Assembly (NCBI GenBank): GCA_937873245.1
Contig: CALMVY010000266.1
Location: 1-23,774 of the forward strand
DNA from: an uncultured Arthrobacter sp.
GTDB taxonomy: Bacteria > Actinomycetota > Actinomycetes > Actinomycetales > Micrococcaceae
DNA: 23,774 bases
Direction of reading: 5' to 3'
Shown here: positions 22,291 through 23,774 of the stretch, in pieces
How the letters are laid out: every line of letters begins with the position of its first letter
How positions within the stretch are numbered: the first letter of the stretch is position 1
The notes under the pieces: generated by a model
The model's database searches: none
What the model was told of the DNA's origin: nothing
The model's input: only the letters and a program-made list of their open reading frames with translations
Program-made: the position numbers and the translations under genes

Positions 22291-23457
22291 CTCGAGCGGC
22301 CCCAGCCACGCGTTGGCCACTGTGTTGTGCGCCGATTCGTCGTCGGAGGGGTGGAACATTCCTGCCAGCACGTCGCGGTAGAGCCGCTCCAGCTCCGAGC
22401 CGCGGAAGTAGCTGGAGCCCCCGGAGACCCGGATGGCCAGGTCCACCACGGTGCGGGCCGTCTCCGTCGCACTGACTTTCACTCCGACCAGCTTGGGGAA
22501 CCACTGGCTGCCGTGTTCGGCCAGTGCGTCGACGTCGGCGGCGACGCTCGACAGCTGCGGGTACAGGGCGTCCATCGCCATCGCAGCGTCTGCGACTTTC
22601 CAGCGGATGTCCGGATCCTGGGCATAACTGCGCCCGTCGTTCTTGAACGACGTCCGGCCCTTCACGGACTCAACCGCGAGTGCCAGGGCCCGCTCGCCGA
22701 TGCCCGTGTACACGGCGGCCAGCAGCGTCTCGAAGCAGGCGAAGATGGCGAAGATCAGGGGGTCCGCGTTCGGTCCGACCGGCAGCTTCCGGAAAATCCG
22801 CTCGGCCGGCACTACCGCACCGTCCAGGACCGTAGTGTTTGACTGGCTGGCGCGCATCCCCAGGGTGTCCCAGTCGGCCAGGATTTCGTAGCCGGGGGTG
22901 TCCCTGGTGATGAAGCCGTGGACCAGCTGCCCCTCGCCGTCGGCGGCCGAGGTGTCCTTGCCGAAAATCCCCAGCCGGGTCCACGCCGGTGAGAGGCTCG
23001 TGAAGATCTTGCGGCCGGTGAACGCGTAGCCGCCGCCGGCGTCAGGAACGGCCGTGGTGCGGGAGTCGAAGAGCACCGAGTCGTTCCCCGCCTCCGAGTT
23101 CCCGAACGCGAAGATCTCGCCCTGCGCGGCCTCCTTGAGGGCGAAGTCCAGCGAGGAGTCGCCGCGCGCGGCCAAGACGTGTGCGACGCCGGTCCACACG
23201 AGGTGCATGTTGATGGCCAGCGCGGTGGCCGGTGCCGCCGTCGCCAGCCGCCGCTGCAGCTGCGCCGCCGCTGAGAGCCCGAGCCCCAGCCCGCCGTCGG
23301 ACGCCGGGACGAAAATCTTGAGGTAGCCTGCCGCAGCCAGCTCCTCAAGATCCTCGTGGAAGAAGGCGTTGTCCCGGTCGTAGCCGGCGGCGCGGCCTCG
23401 GATCCGTTCCAGCAGGGCATCGGGCAGGACATCGGGCAGGGTATCTCCAGGGCGCAT
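22282..23457 (-). CDS. Acyl-CoA dehydrogenase-family flavoprotein
   Basis: FAD/FMN-dependent enzyme with the acyl-CoA dehydrogenase fold, 391 residues. N-terminal helical domain (about 1-105: NAFFHEDLEELAAAGYLKIFVPASDGGLG), middle beta domain (about 110-215: GEIFAFGNSEAGNDS, GYAFTGRKIFTSLSPAW), then a C-terminal helical bundle (about 220-391: GERALALAVESVKGR, RVSGGSSYFRGSELERLYRDV). The C-terminal RDV and the lack of an obvious catalytic Glu near the usual place leave open a dehydrogenase or a flavin-dependent monooxygenase of the DszC/HpaB-like side. The ATG at 23457 has GGAAAG as a possible ribosome site. It is 19 bases after the M20 peptidase gene, so co-transcribed. Its stop codon lies in the repeat array. 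Confidence 0.88.
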   Translation of the reverse strand: MRPGDTLPDVLPDALLERIRGRAAGYDRDNAFFHEDLEELAAAGYLKIFVPASDGGLGLGLSAAAQLQRRLATAAPATALAINMHLVWTGVAHVLAARGDSSLDFALKEAAQGEIFAFGNSEAGNDSVLFDSRTTAVPDAGGGYAFTGRKIFTSLSPAWTRLGIFGKDTSAADGEGQLVHGFITRDTPGYEILADWDTLGMRASQSNTTVLDGAVVPAERIFRKLPVGPNADPLIFAIFACFETLLAAVYTGIGERALALAVESVKGRTSFKNDGRSYAQDPDIRWKVADAAMAMDALYPQLSSVAADVDALAEHGSQWFPKLVGVKVSATETARTVVDLAIRVSGGSSYFRGSELERLYRDVLAGMFHPSDDESAHNTVANAWLGPLERP

Positions 23458-23476
23458 CGGCAGTGTCTTTCCGGCC

Positions 23477-23774
23477 TCAGTAGTTGGTGAGCAGGGTATC
23501 CAGCACGCGGGCGCCGAACTTCAGGGATTCGGTGGGGACGCGTTCGTCCACCCCGTGGAACATCCCGGTGAAGTCCAGTTCGTCCGGAAGCTGCAGGGGG
23601 GCGAAACCGTAGCCCGTGATCCCCAGCCGGCTGAGGGACTTGTTGTCCGTGCCGCCGGAAAGGGTGTACGGCAGGACCTTGGCGCCCGGGTCCTCGGCGT
23701 GCAGCGCGTCGATCATGGAGTCCACGAGGTTCCCGGCGAACGGGACCTCCAGCGAGACGTCATTGTGCACGTAG
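23477..23774 (-). CDS. M20/M25/M40-family metallopeptidase, C-terminal part only
   Basis: Only the last 98 residues are in the window; the frame is open through the right edge, so the start lies outside. Visible: VPFAGNLVDSMIDAL, then YTLSGGTDNKSLSRLGITGYGF and a FHGVDERVPTESLKFG segment, where the His in FHGVDERV is the C-terminal metal ligand typical of M20 zinc peptidases and carboxypeptidases. The internal ATG at 23770 is not a real start. It is upstream of the flavoprotein gene on the same strand and likely in one unit with it. Specificity cannot be judged. Confidence 0.88.
   Translation of the reverse strand, partial: YVHNDVSLEVPFAGNLVDSMIDALHAEDPGAKVLPYTLSGGTDNKSLSRLGITGYGFAPLQLPDELDFTGMFHGVDERVPTESLKFGARVLDTLLTNY

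Noticed and set aside
1..23774. Mobile element, prophage or defence island
   Set aside because: No transposase, integrase, att-like repeats or composition break; gene order is that of a conserved actinobacterial core region.

Overview
The window is high-GC, densely packed actinobacterial chromosome. The best match by gene content, protein sequence character and the fused PafB-PafC regulator is Micrococcaceae (Arthrobacter/Pseudarthrobacter-like); the genus is an inference. No stretch longer than 300 bases lacks a gene. There are no tRNA or rRNA genes, no CRISPR array and no insertion sequence that I can see. Two genes run off the edges: the helicase at the left and an M20 peptidase at the right.

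Positions 1-17498 are all read from the minus strand and form the bacterial Pup-proteasome locus with its flanks. In transcription order: HAD hydrolase, M50/CBS intramembrane protease, trmI (tRNA m1A58 methyltransferase), mpa/arc (proteasomal ATPase), dop (depupylase/deamidase), pup, prcB, prcA, pafA (Pup ligase), an FKBP lipoprotein, a cytosolic FKBP, a strong terminator, pafBC (fused WYL DNA-damage regulator), a small membrane protein, tatA, tatC and the helY-type RNA helicase. Pup is made with a C-terminal Gln, deamidated by Dop, ligated to substrate lysines by PafA, and recognised by the Mpa coiled coils. Mpa unfolds substrates into the PrcA/PrcB 20S core. Gene junctions are tight: mpa/dop overlap by GTGA, and prcB/prcA and prcA/pafA both use TGAGATG.

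Positions 17629-23774 are mixed-strand housekeeping genes: a PAC2-family protein (+), mshC (mycothiol ligase, -), uppP (undecaprenyl-diphosphatase, -), an aldo/keto reductase (+), a small very acidic protein (-), a DUF5703-like small basic protein (+), an acyl-CoA-dehydrogenase-like flavoprotein (-) and an M20 peptidase (-, partial). The order mpa, trmI, PAC2, mshC, uppP resembles, from memory, the M. tuberculosis Rv2115c-Rv2136c region, so this is mostly an ancient conserved neighbourhood rather than a recently acquired island.

I did not find a clearly new defence or mobile system. The most unusual items are a three-copy palindromic tandem repeat whose outer copies supply the stop codons of two convergent genes (22214-22290), a terminator fused to a promoter in front of a probably leaderless pafBC (5914-5989), a hairpin directly after the pup stop, an enlarged Dop loop, and two uncharacterised small proteins (3461-3859 and 21696-21959).
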